From Terrimesophilobacter sp044464485 (lineage in GTDB: Bacteria > Actinomycetota > Actinomycetes > Actinomycetales > Microbacteriaceae), in assembly GCA_044464485.1 (NCBI GenBank), contig JBIQLG010000001.1, positions 124,001-188,000 of the forward strand: a stretch of DNA of 64,000 bases, in the 5' to 3' direction. How positions within the stretch are numbered: position 1 is the stretch's first letter; each line of letters begins with the position of its first letter. This document shows positions 42,684 through 50,093 of this stretch, piece by piece. The notes below the pieces were generated by a model. That model was not told the origin of the DNA and made no database searches. It saw only the letters and a list, made by a program, of their open reading frames with translations. Position numbers and translations under genes: made by a program.

Positions 42684-42989
42684 ATGGAGTGGCTGGCGAA
42701 GCAAGCGGTGACGCTCATGACCGCGTGGTTCTTCGCGTTCGCGCTCATCCACTCGGGACCGAGTACATTGCTGGTCGTCGGTGCCGTCGCACTGACCCTG
42801 GGCGCGCTGTTTGCCGTGCGGCTCCTCGCCGCCCCCAGTGTGCGCGAACTCACGGTCGGGGCGCGAGCCAGAGAACACCGCGAGGTATTGGGAACCCTGC
42901 CAGAGCCGCAGCATCCGGATACCGACGGTCGCCCGCGTTCGAGGGCGCCATCGCGGCGGGTACCGACCGCCGCGTTTCTTTCTGCCTAG
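42684..42989 (+). CDS. DUF6412-like small membrane protein
   Basis: 101-residue protein with two membrane helices (LMTAWFFAFALIHSG and LLVVGAVALTLGALFAVRLL) and a basic, Pro/Arg-rich cytoplasmic tail. It resembles the DUF6412 proteins that precede YidC paralogues in actinobacteria. TAGCCT lies 6 nt before the ATG and GAAGG overlaps that gap. The YidC-type gene follows 81 nt later. A helper role in membrane insertion is inferred from the pairing. Confidence 0.75.
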   Translation: MEWLAKQAVTLMTAWFFAFALIHSGPSTLLVVGAVALTLGALFAVRLLAAPSVRELTVGARAREHREVLGTLPEPQHPDTDGRPRSRAPSRRVPTAAFLSA

Positions 42990-43070
42990 TTCCGCTTTCT
43001 GACGCGGTCTCTGCAGGCTGCCGGTGGTCACATGACCCCGCCAACCTCAACTACCGCAAGGAAATCTCCC

Positions 43071-43835
43071 GTGGACATTTATTCGTTCCCCCCTGTTGCC
43101 GCCATTCTGGATGGAGCATACGGGGTTGTCACAACACTCGCGCTCTGGCTTGCACCGCTCTTCGGAAGTTTGAGCGCCGCCGCCGCAATTGCGCTCATCA
43201 CCCTGCTCGTGCGTTGCGCACTCATCCCCGTCGGCCGGGCCCAGGTGCGTGCCGAATTCGCCAGGGCCCGACTGGCACCGCGCTTACGCGATCTTCAGAG
43301 GCGCCTCGGTAAGAATCCGGAACTGCTGCGTCGCAAAACGATGGAATTGTACGCGCAGGAAAAGGTGTCACCCACTGCGGGATGCCTCCCCGCTCTCGCG
43401 CAGGCACCGGTGCTGTCGACCGTGTACGGGCTGTTCATTCTCACGACTATCGCGGGACATCCAAATCTGCTTCTGACCGAGCATGTGGCCGGAGTTCCCT
43501 TGGGTATGTCGCTCATAACACTTCTAAAATCCGGACCAGTGTGGCCCGGTGTGCTCATTTTCGGCGCGCTTCTTCTTGCTATCGGAACCACCGCGTGGTT
43601 CTCCAGAAGGGTGGCGTTGAAATTTGCGGAGTCCCAGAAGACTCCGGGCGCTCCCGCCGCGGAAGGTGCCGCTGCGACCATGGAACGACTGAGCGGTACG
43701 CTCAGCTGGCTTCCCTTCATGACTCTCGTATTCGCAACCGTGGTGCCGCTTGCGGCCACGATTTATCTGACCGTCACGACCGCCTGGACGCTCGTCGAGC
43801 GGGTCGTGCTGCGGCGCATCCTTGCAGAGCGATGA
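43071..43835 (+). CDS. YidC/Oxa1-family membrane protein insertase paralogue
   Basis: 254-residue polytopic protein: IYSFPPVAAILDGAYGVVTT, SAAAAIALITLLVRCALIPV with the positively charged groove residue (LLVRCALIP), the coiled loop RLAPRLRDLQRRLGKNPE and YAQEKVSPTAGCLPALAQAPV. It lacks the long C-terminal basic tail of the main YidC and is probably the accessory copy. The GTG at 43071, 6 nt after AAGGAAA, is preferred over ATG 43032 because relatives begin at this point. Confidence 0.85.
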   Translation: MDIYSFPPVAAILDGAYGVVTTLALWLAPLFGSLSAAAAIALITLLVRCALIPVGRAQVRAEFARARLAPRLRDLQRRLGKNPELLRRKTMELYAQEKVSPTAGCLPALAQAPVLSTVYGLFILTTIAGHPNLLLTEHVAGVPLGMSLITLLKSGPVWPGVLIFGALLLAIGTTAWFSRRVALKFAESQKTPGAPAAEGAAATMERLSGTLSWLPFMTLVFATVVPLAATIYLTVTTAWTLVERVVLRRILAER

Positions 43836-43944
43836 GGTCCGGCGGCATTGTGCGAGGGCGAGGGGCACCGCGTGTGTTACGCATCGTTGCTCCGCGTGAC
43901 GTCACGAACCGAGGTGCTGCATCCGCCCGGGTTAGCGTCGCAGT

Positions 43945-44496
43945 ATGACCAATACCGACACACTCTCCACCACAACCATCAGCCATTCCGATCGCGCGGA
44001 ACGCCTGGCGCGCGCGTCCACCGAATGGTCGGATCGCATCGCCGCAGACCCCGCCTCGGCGAGGCTCACCTATCGTGTGAATGGGCGCGGCGAAGGCTCG
44101 GTGGCAACTCGCATCAAGTCTGGCAAGCACGAGTTTCTCATTGATGAGCCGGCGGCGCTCGCGGGCGACGATAGTGCTCCGAGCCCCGTCGAGTTTGCCC
44201 TTGGCGCTCTCATTTCGTGCCAGATCGTCGTCTACCGGCTGTACGCGGACGCGCTCGGCATCCAGCTTGACGACATCACAATCGACGCCGAAGGGGACCT
44301 CGATGCGCGCCGTCTATTCGGACTCGACGACAGCGTGCGAGCTGGTTTCAGTGCCGTTCGATTGCACGTGAAAGTCACGGGCAGTGAAACCCAGAGCAGA
44401 TACGACGAGTTGCACGCGATAGTCGAGGCGCATTGCCCCGTACTTGACTTGTTCGCGAATCCGACACCGGTGACGGCGACGGTTCTGAAGCAGTAG
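43945..44496 (+). CDS. OsmC/Ohr-family peroxidase-like protein
   Basis: 183-residue thiol-dependent peroxide-reducing protein. Both reactive cysteines are present: ALGALISCQIVVYRLY (about residue 92) and EAHCPVLDLFANPTPV (about residue 157). The N-terminal about 30 residues are an extra polar segment. This branch is close to OsmC-like hydroperoxide reductases. No OhrR-type regulator is adjacent. It ends at a strong stem-loop shared with the small gene on the other strand. Confidence 0.88.
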   Translation: MTNTDTLSTTTISHSDRAERLARASTEWSDRIAADPASARLTYRVNGRGEGSVATRIKSGKHEFLIDEPAALAGDDSAPSPVEFALGALISCQIVVYRLYADALGIQLDDITIDAEGDLDARRLFGLDDSVRAGFSAVRLHVKVTGSETQSRYDELHAIVEAHCPVLDLFANPTPVTATVLKQ

Positions 44497-44506
44497 CCGT
44501 TTCACC

Positions 44507-44540
44507 AAAAAAGGAGCCGGGCGCGCAGCCCGGCTCCTTC
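44507..44540 (-). terminator. Rho-independent terminator for the 37-aa basic protein gene
   Basis: A perfect 12-bp stem (44511-44522 with 44528-44539) and 5-nt loop. Reading on the minus strand the stem is followed by a run of T (six A on the plus strand at 44507-44512), so it terminates the minus-strand gene and probably also slows the convergent OsmC transcript. Confidence 0.85.
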
Positions 44541-44576
44541 GAATGCGCGAGACAAGTCGCGGCTGCGTAGTGGTAG

Positions 44577-44690
44577 CTACGCGCTATTGCTCTTAGTGGA
44601 TGCCTTCGCCTTCTTGTCGGCGCGCTTCTCCTTCAGAGACCTGGCTGCCGCAGTCTTGTTGCTGCTCTTCTTGGGCGATTTGTCTGCCAT
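44577..44690 (-). CDS. Small Lys-rich basic protein, 37 aa
   Basis: A 37-residue protein (MADKSPKKSSNKTAAARSLK at the start) made of Lys, Ala, Ser and Arg, with no hydrophobic core and probably disordered. A strong ribosome site (GGGAGGGAG, about 7 nt before ATG) and a dedicated terminator support expression. Short Lys-rich proteins of this kind are seen in Microbacteriaceae; binding to nucleic acid is a guess from charge. Stop is TAG at 44577-44579. Confidence 0.8.
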   Translation of the reverse strand: MADKSPKKSSNKTAAARSLKEKRADKKAKASTKSNSA

Positions 44691-44803
44691 AAGGCACTCC
44701 CTCCCTCGGAAGCACGATCGGCTTCGATTAGTGCTGACCTTACGCCACCCGGTTCAGAATTGCATCTGTTCTGGCGGCTCAAACTCAAACTCGCCCGTTC
44801 GGA

Positions 44804-45853
44804 TTACGGACGCAACAGCACCTTCGTGGCACGCCGCTCATCCATGGCAGCATAGGCGTTCGCCACTTCGGCAAGCGGAAGCTCGAGATCGAACACGCGG
44901 CCCGGTCGGAGTTGGCCGGAAAGCACTTCAGGCAGCAACTCCTCGACGTAGCCGCGAACCGGTGCCACTCCGCCCCTGACTCCGATGTTGCTGCCGAACA
45001 GGGTGCGAATCGGCAACTCTGGCCCGCCGGCCGGGACTCCGACGTATCCGACCATTCCTCCGGGACGCGCGGACCGGATCGCCTGATCCATCGACTCTTT
45101 GGTTCCCACGCACTCGAGCACGCAGTCGGCCCCGACGCCGCCAAGCATGTCCTTCACACGTGCAACACCGTCATCTCCACGCTCCTCGACGATGTCCGTC
45201 GCCCCGAATTCGCGCGCGATCGCCTGCCGATCCGCGTGACGCGACATGGCGATGATGCGGGATGCTCCCCGCCGGCGCGCCGCCAGAATTGCGCACAATC
45301 CGACGGCACCATCGCCGACGACGGCAACTGTCTTGCCCGAAGTCACCCCCGCGGACATCGCGGCGTGATGCCCGGTTCCCATGACGTCGGAGAGAGTCAG
45401 CAGATGGGGGATGAGTGCCGCGTCGGGAACCGTCGGCGTTGCGACGAGCGTGCCGTCCGCGAGTGGAACACGCACGCGCTCGCCCTGCGCACCATCGACG
45501 AACCAGCCATTGCGATCATCCGAACCCCAGTATCCGCCGTGCAGACAGGATGTGCTCACGCCGTTTCGGCAATTGATGCACGTGTTGTCGCAGTAATAGA
45601 ACGGCGCGATGACGAAGTCGCCCACCCGCACTGTGGTCACGGCAGAGCCGGTTTCCTCCACGATGCCGACGAATTCGTGCCCGATACGATGCGGCTGGCT
45701 CGTGGGAGAAACACCGCGATAGGGCCACAGGTCGGAGCCGCACACGCACGCCGCGACGACGCGCACTATCGCGTCGGTGTCCGCGCGCAGGATCGGGTCG
45801 GGCACTTCCTCGAGCCGGATGTCCCGAGTGCCGTAAATGAGAGTTGCTTTCAC
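44804..45853 (-). CDS. Zinc-dependent medium-chain alcohol dehydrogenase
   Basis: 349-residue NAD(P)-dependent dehydrogenase. Catalytic zinc ligands appear in AACVCGSDLWP and GHEFVG; the structural zinc site is degraded to CDNTCINCRNGVSTSC (four Cys are still present). The Rossmann motif is VAVVGDGAVGLCAI. Substrate may be an alcohol or aldehyde. GTG at 45853 lies 7 nt after TAGACT, supporting a leaderless start; upstream residues are not family-like. It follows the ArsR/SRPBCC module 3 by 10 nt on the same strand. Confidence 0.9.
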   Translation of the reverse strand: MKATLIYGTRDIRLEEVPDPILRADTDAIVRVVAACVCGSDLWPYRGVSPTSQPHRIGHEFVGIVEETGSAVTTVRVGDFVIAPFYYCDNTCINCRNGVSTSCLHGGYWGSDDRNGWFVDGAQGERVRVPLADGTLVATPTVPDAALIPHLLTLSDVMGTGHHAAMSAGVTSGKTVAVVGDGAVGLCAILAARRRGASRIIAMSRHADRQAIAREFGATDIVEERGDDGVARVKDMLGGVGADCVLECVGTKESMDQAIRSARPGGMVGYVGVPAGGPELPIRTLFGSNIGVRGGVAPVRGYVEELLPEVLSGQLRPGRVFDLELPLAEVANAYAAMDERRATKVLLRP

Positions 45854-45863
45854 CCTTCCGAGT

Positions 45864-46376
45864 CTAGAGAGCGAATCGCTCCTCCCATGCAGGCGCGAGT
45901 TGCGCGTAGCGCTCGTCCCAGTCGACGCCCGCGACACGAGTGGGGTCGGTCACGGAGGTCGGGGCGGCTCCGAGCTCGTCGTCCAGTTGCTCGAGGTAGG
46001 TTTGCCAGCCTGGACCGTAGTAAATGGAGCCGACGCCTTCGTGGTGGAGTCTCAGCATGGCGCCATGAGCCGTCGGCTCGATCGTGATCGTGAGCGTTGT
46101 CGGCGATTCTTCGACAGCGTGCCAGCTCGTGACGAAACGGTGCGGAGGGTCGCACTCGGTGACTGTACCCGTGCAGAACAGCGAACCGTCGCTGTTAAGT
46201 GCTTTCCACGTGCCGCCGAGGCGCAAGTTTCCTTCGTAGGGGGCCATCCATCGGCTGAGCCGTTCGGGCGTGGTCACCGCTTCCCACACGTCGTCGACGT
46301 CCGTGGAAAACGAGCGTTCGAAATCGAGCGTGAAGGTGCTTCCGGTCTTCGTGAGATTTCCGAAAATTGTCGTCAT
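45864..46376 (-). CDS. SRPBCC (AHSA1-like) protein, ArsR module 3
   Basis: 170-residue SRPBCC protein: FERSFSTDVDDVWEAVTTPERL, then WMAPYEGNLRLGG, PPHRFVTSWHAVEESPTTLT and a long C-terminal helix (GPGWQTYLEQLDDELGAA). It overlaps the ArsR gene by 4 nt (ATGA) in one operon. Ligand unknown; such pairs are proposed to act in small-molecule binding. Confidence 0.89.
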   Translation of the reverse strand: MTTIFGNLTKTGSTFTLDFERSFSTDVDDVWEAVTTPERLSRWMAPYEGNLRLGGTWKALNSDGSLFCTGTVTECDPPHRFVTSWHAVEESPTTLTITIEPTAHGAMLRLHHEGVGSIYYGPGWQTYLEQLDDELGAAPTSVTDPTRVAGVDWDERYAQLAPAWEERFAL

Positions 46377-46723
46377 TCTTTGGTTTCCTTTCGTTCCCGT
46401 TTGCCGCGGGCGATTTCGGTGTCGAGGGCATCCATTCGTCTATTCCACAAGGCGCGGTACCGGTCCACTTGGGCTTGAAGCTCGTCGATCACGAGGGGTT
46501 CGAGGCGGTAGATTCTTCTGGCCCCTTCCGCACGGCTGCCCACGAAGCCCACTTCGCGCAGGATTCTCAAGTGCCGTGACACGGCTGGCTGGCTGATGCC
46601 GAACTCGCGTTCGACGATGCGCGACGCGTCACCGGCGGCGAGCTCACCGGCGGCCAGAAGCTCCACGAGCCTTCGGCGCACCGGATCGCCCAAAATGTCG
46701 AGAGCATGCACGGTGGGAATCAT
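46373..46723 (-). CDS. ArsR-family regulator, module 3
   Basis: 116-residue winged-helix regulator: VHALDILGDPVRRRLVELLAAG, then REFGISQPAVSRHLRILREVGFV and a wing (SRAEGARRIYRLEPLVI). The C-terminus is a charged helix. The start at 46723 lies within a 20-bp palindrome that is probably its own operator. It overlaps the SRPBCC gene it presumably controls. Divergent from the CMD-family gene at 46819, which could be a second target. Confidence 0.9.
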   Translation of the reverse strand: MIPTVHALDILGDPVRRRLVELLAAGELAAGDASRIVEREFGISQPAVSRHLRILREVGFVGSRAEGARRIYRLEPLVIDELQAQVDRYRALWNRRMDALDTEIARGKRERKETKE

Positions 46724-46741
46724 ATAACCTACGAGTTATAT
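46722..46741. promoter_or_regulatory. Palindromic operator over the arsR start (module 3)
   Basis: ATATAAC (46722-46728) and GTTATAT (46735-46741) are perfect 7-bp arms around a 6-nt centre. The repeat covers the ArsR start codon and a TATAAC -10 on the minus strand, the same arrangement as module 1. Confidence 0.6.
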
Positions 46742-46818
46742 CCGCAAGGGACGGGAATCGCTGCCCGGCGCGGGCCGGGTACCGGGAGTACGGTGAAAGG
46801 GAGACAAGGGAGAAACCG

Positions 46819-47160
46819 ATGACTGATTCCGTGTACCACCCCATGACGCCTGAGCTCGCCCATTTCCGACGCGAACTCGCTCCTGACATCCACGCCGCGT
46901 GGGATCAGTTCAGCAAGACCGTATTTGCCGCGGGTGCTTTGGAGGAAAAGACGAAGCAATTGATCGCTGTCGCGGTTGCACACGTCACGCAGTGCCCGTA
47001 CTGCATCAAGGGCCACACGAAACTCGCTGAGAGGAAAGGCGCGACACCACAGGAAATCATGGAGGCCATCTGGGTCGCCGCAGAAATGCGGGCGGGCGGT
47101 GCCTACGCGCACTCTGCCATTTCGCTCGGCGAAATTGCGGATCACACTCGTGCAGAGTGA
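46819..47160 (+). CDS. Carboxymuconolactone decarboxylase (AhpD-like) family protein
   Basis: 113-residue protein with the CMD/AhpD core: EEKTKQLIAVAVAHVTQCPY and the redox pair CPYC (C59, C62) followed by IKGHTKLAE. The CxxC-H arrangement is that of alkylhydroperoxidase-type disulfide reductases, so an antioxidant role is likely. It follows GGGAG 8 nt before ATG and is divergent from the ArsR module 3. Confidence 0.88.
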   Translation: MTDSVYHPMTPELAHFRRELAPDIHAAWDQFSKTVFAAGALEEKTKQLIAVAVAHVTQCPYCIKGHTKLAERKGATPQEIMEAIWVAAEMRAGGAYAHSAISLGEIADHTRAE

Positions 47161-47303
47161 CGAAAGCCTGCTCGCCTGAAGCGATCCGGTCCGGCGAGAA
47201 CCTCGTGAGCCCGTGAACTTGGTGTGAACGCAGCGCGGGGAATCGACCTCGGCGTACCATCAGACTTACCCGGCACAGCACACCATGTTGGGAGATGACG
47301 GCG

Positions 47304-47633
47304 ATGGCAATTCATGACGCAGGCGTAAGAGACCGCGAGCCATCGGTAGAGCACTCCGAGTCGAAACCAACGGCAGGGTCCGGGTCGTTGCCGGAAGATC
47401 CGGCGCGGAAGACCCCCGCGGCTGCACCGTCGAGAGATCGCGAGTACATTCACTACGGCGGTCGGGTCTTTAGCTGTACGCCGGACATGGCGGCGATATT
47501 TCTGCGGCACGCTCGGGAGGTCATTGAGGCCGGTGCCGAGGAACTTGTTCCCCTGCTTCACAGCGAGGGCATTGAATTACTGTTCGTCTCGCGGTCGATT
47601 CCCTACTCACTTGCGCATTCCGCAGTCGAGTAA
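47304..47633 (+). CDS. Hypothetical protein, about 109 aa
   Basis: Protein with a polar, disordered N-terminal half (Ser/Pro/Glu-rich to about residue 50) and a short C-terminal domain (YIHYGGRVFSCTPDMAAIFL, then AREVIEAGAEELVPLL). No family is recognised. The ATG at 47304 is 9 nt after GGGAG; an ATG at 47295 is an alternative. Neighbours give no clear context. Confidence 0.65.
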   Translation: MAIHDAGVRDREPSVEHSESKPTAGSGSLPEDPARKTPAAAPSRDREYIHYGGRVFSCTPDMAAIFLRHAREVIEAGAEELVPLLHSEGIELLFVSRSIPYSLAHSAVE

Positions 47634-47661
47634 TGGTGCGCGCTCGGGTGAGAATGGTTGA

Positions 47662-48144
47662 ATGCGCCTCCGAAAACTGACGCCGCGTGATCTGGCCGAC
47701 ATGCTTGCACTCAACAATGAGGCGGTTCCCGCAGTGCCGGAAGCTACCGAGAGCGAATTGGCAGCAATCCTGGATGCCTGTTCCTTCGGATTCGCCGCCG
47801 TCACTGACACTGAATTTTTGGGTTTTGTGATGGGGCTCGCCCCCGGCAGCACGTATTCGAGTCCCAACTACCAATACTTCGAACGTCGCGGCACAGACCA
47901 CCTTTACGTGGACCGCATAGTCGTTTCTGCAGAGGCGCGCGGTATGCGCATCGGTCAGACTCTGTATCAGCAGGTCATAGATCTGGCCGTTGACCAGGGC
48001 CGAAACGAGGTCACGTGCGAAGTGAACCTTGACCCGCCGAACCCCGAATCGCTCGCGTTCCACTCTCGAATGGGATTCAGTGAGGTAGGTCGTCAGGACA
48101 CCGGGTACGCGACAGTTTCACTACTCGCACGCCCCCTGAGCTGA
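47662..48144 (+). CDS. GNAT-family N-acetyltransferase
   Basis: 160-residue acetyltransferase: MRLRKLTPRDLADMLALNNE, a long specificity loop, HLYVDRIVVSAEARGMRIGQ (acetyl-CoA loop R-G-M-R-I-G), and NPESLAFHSRMGFSEVGRQ at the end. The branch resembles those annotated as acting on amino-acid or ribosomal substrates, not decidable here. GAGAAT lies before the ATG and no ribosome site is seen. Confidence 0.88.
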   Translation: MRLRKLTPRDLADMLALNNEAVPAVPEATESELAAILDACSFGFAAVTDTEFLGFVMGLAPGSTYSSPNYQYFERRGTDHLYVDRIVVSAEARGMRIGQTLYQQVIDLAVDQGRNEVTCEVNLDPPNPESLAFHSRMGFSEVGRQDTGYATVSLLARPLS

Positions 48145-48240
48145 GGCGCGTTGCGCGCCACCGCCCACGCTACGGTGCCAGCGTGATCGGGTCCCCTTCC
48201 CGCCGTCGTGCTTTCGCACAGCGATTGTGGAGGTTCTGCG

Positions 48241-48400
48241 TTCACACTTAATCCCGCGGCGATAGTCGGCAACGGTTCTTCGTGTGAAGGAACCGCGGCG
48301 ACGGCAGCCATTATCCCGCGTGGTGTGGATTCCGCTGGTGCGGAGCGAAACGCCAGATCCGGGCGCAGCGTGGCGCACTTGCCCCTCTGCCGCACACATT
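48241..48400 (+). ncRNA. Structured 5' leader of the M23 peptidase gene (candidate riboswitch)
   Basis: The 266-bp gap before the M23 gene folds strongly. A hairpin CGGTTCTTC-GTGT-GAAGGAACCG (48273-48295) has one bulge. GGAT (48327-48330) and ATCC (48357-48360) enclose a second hairpin, TCCGC-TGGT-GCGGA (48331-48344). Two related halves are seen: TTAATCCCGCGGCG (48248-) and TTATCCCGCGTGG (48311-), and CCGCGGCGA occurs twice. Cell-wall hydrolase genes of actinobacteria are often under c-di-AMP (ydaO) riboswitches. The 5' CTTAATCC and GGAACCG recall that class but the conserved 3' CUAACCUCGUAGG element is not seen, so the class is open. Confidence 0.5.
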
Positions 48401-48410
48401 TTTATCGACT

Positions 48411-49199
48411 GTGCGCGTGCAATCGACTGAGAGATTACCCACCGTGCCACCTCGCTCTTCCACCCTGTCCGCGCGCACCCAGCGGGATGCCGAATCCACC
48501 GGTCGTGGCCGAGCGACGCCGGCGGCGGCCCGATTGCCTGCACTCAACGGCAGAGCTGTTCGCCAGCTTCGGAATGTGCACGCGGTGAGGTCCTTGAGCC
48601 GAATGATCGTGACCACGGCCACGGGAGCGGGTCTGGTTTTCTTCGCGGGAGTCGCGGTCCCGGCGTATGCTGAGGCATCCGTTGACGCGCAACTGCCTGC
48701 ACCACAAATCATCTCTGTCGCGCCCACCGCGGATATGCCGGTGATTGAGCGCGATGGATACACGGTGACGGCACCACCGCCCGTCCAGTGGCCTACGGTG
48801 AACCACACGAAGATTTCCGACGGTTACGGGCCGCGAGTGCCGCCCTGCGACGGGTGTTCCAGCTTTCACGAGGGCGTCGACTTTGATGCCGGCTGGGGAG
48901 CCGAAGTGCATGCGATCGCTGCGGGAATTGTTATTGAAACAGATGATCCGTTCAACGGTTCGTTGGGTACTCACGTCACCATTCAGCACCTGGTTGACGG
49001 TCAAACCGTCACGAGTCTCTACGGTCACATGCAAGCCGGGTCGATGACCCTGCGAGTCGGCGACCAGGTTCACGTGGGCCAGACCATCGGATTGGTGGGC
49101 TCCACGGGTGCGAGCACCGGCCCGCATTTGCATCTGGAGATCCGCGTCGAAGGCGCGCACGTGAATCCGCTCAGCTGGTTGCGTGCGCATATCGGATAG
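48411..49199 (+). CDS. M23 (LytM-type) peptidase, exported
   Basis: 262-residue cell-wall endopeptidase-like protein. A basic N-terminal region leads to a hydrophobic segment at about 65-88 (ATGAGLVFFAGVAVPAYA, AYA cleavage site), so it is secreted. The LytM domain has zinc ligands H153 and D157 (FHEGVDFDA) and H241 (GPHLHLEI), with the VKxxYGH-like segment TSLYGHM. It probably cleaves peptidoglycan cross-links. GTG at 48411 is used; later starts (GTG 48417 or ATG near residue 65) are possible. A structured leader lies upstream. Confidence 0.9.
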   Translation: MRVQSTERLPTVPPRSSTLSARTQRDAESTGRGRATPAAARLPALNGRAVRQLRNVHAVRSLSRMIVTTATGAGLVFFAGVAVPAYAEASVDAQLPAPQIISVAPTADMPVIERDGYTVTAPPPVQWPTVNHTKISDGYGPRVPPCDGCSSFHEGVDFDAGWGAEVHAIAAGIVIETDDPFNGSLGTHVTIQHLVDGQTVTSLYGHMQAGSMTLRVGDQVHVGQTIGLVGSTGASTGPHLHLEIRVEGAHVNPLSWLRAHIG

Positions 49200-49239
49200 C
49201 TGTTCAGTTCTCGCCGTCAAGGGGTTACTCTGAGCAGTG

Positions 49240-50061
49240 ATGCCCACACGATCCCCCACCGTCTCGATTGTGATTCCCGCGTACAACGAGGAAGCAACGA
49301 TTCGCGCGTGTGTTCTGGCTGCGCTGCATCAGACGTCTCCCGCGTGCGAAATAATCGTCGTTGATAACCGATCGACGGACGGCACGGCGGCGTGTATCGC
49401 CGACCTCCAGGAGGAACATCCCGAAGCTCCGCTGATTCTGGTTCGACAGGATGCGGAGCAGGGCCTCGTTCCGACGCGAAATTTTGGTCTCAACATGGCC
49501 ACGGGAGAGGTGATCGGCCGAATCGATGCTGATTCCGTCATCCAGCCGAACTGGGTGCAGGAGGTTCAGCACGCGTTCCTCGACGAGGCGGTAGCCGCGG
49601 CAACCGGTCCCGTTCTTTACTACGACATGCCGCTGCAACAGTTCGGTCTCAAGGCAGACAACCGCGTGCGGAAGTTCATCCTCACGCTGTCACGCGACTA
49701 TCACTTTCTCTTCGGCAGCAACATGGCGATCCGCCACTCGGCCTGGCTGACGATTCGAGATCAGACGTGCCGGGATGCTGCTGACGAAATGCACGAAGAT
49801 ATTGATCTCTCGATTCATCTGGCGCAGAACCAGCTCACCGTCGCCTACGTGCCGACCATGGTGAGTGGGATGTCCGCGCGGCGACTCGAGGACTCACCGC
49901 GCGCATACGCATATTACGTGCGTCGTTTCGAGCGAACGTACGCGCACCACAATCTGATGAATCCGCTGCTGCGGGCGCCGATGCTCGTGTTCTTCGCGAT
50001 TTATCCTTTCGCCAAGACACTTCGATCCCTTCAGGCGCGCCGCTTCGCCCGCGCCGTCTGA
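49240..50061 (+). CDS. Glycosyltransferase family 2
   Basis: About 273-residue GT-A fold transferase: TVSIVIPAYNEEATIRACVL, VVDNRSTDGTAACIADL and the DxD-type motif IGRIDADSVIQPNW. The C-terminus carries one hydrophobic helix (APMLVFFAIYPFAKTL) that may anchor it to the membrane. It uses nucleotide-sugar donors; the acceptor is unknown. ATG 49240 or the GTG one codon earlier could be the start; TACTCT lies upstream and no ribosome site is seen. Confidence 0.9.
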   Translation: MPTRSPTVSIVIPAYNEEATIRACVLAALHQTSPACEIIVVDNRSTDGTAACIADLQEEHPEAPLILVRQDAEQGLVPTRNFGLNMATGEVIGRIDADSVIQPNWVQEVQHAFLDEAVAAATGPVLYYDMPLQQFGLKADNRVRKFILTLSRDYHFLFGSNMAIRHSAWLTIRDQTCRDAADEMHEDIDLSIHLAQNQLTVAYVPTMVSGMSARRLEDSPRAYAYYVRRFERTYAHHNLMNPLLRAPMLVFFAIYPFAKTLRSLQARRFARAV

Positions 50062-50093
50062 CCCGAGTCGTCCGCTGCGGATAGCCTGTAGTC

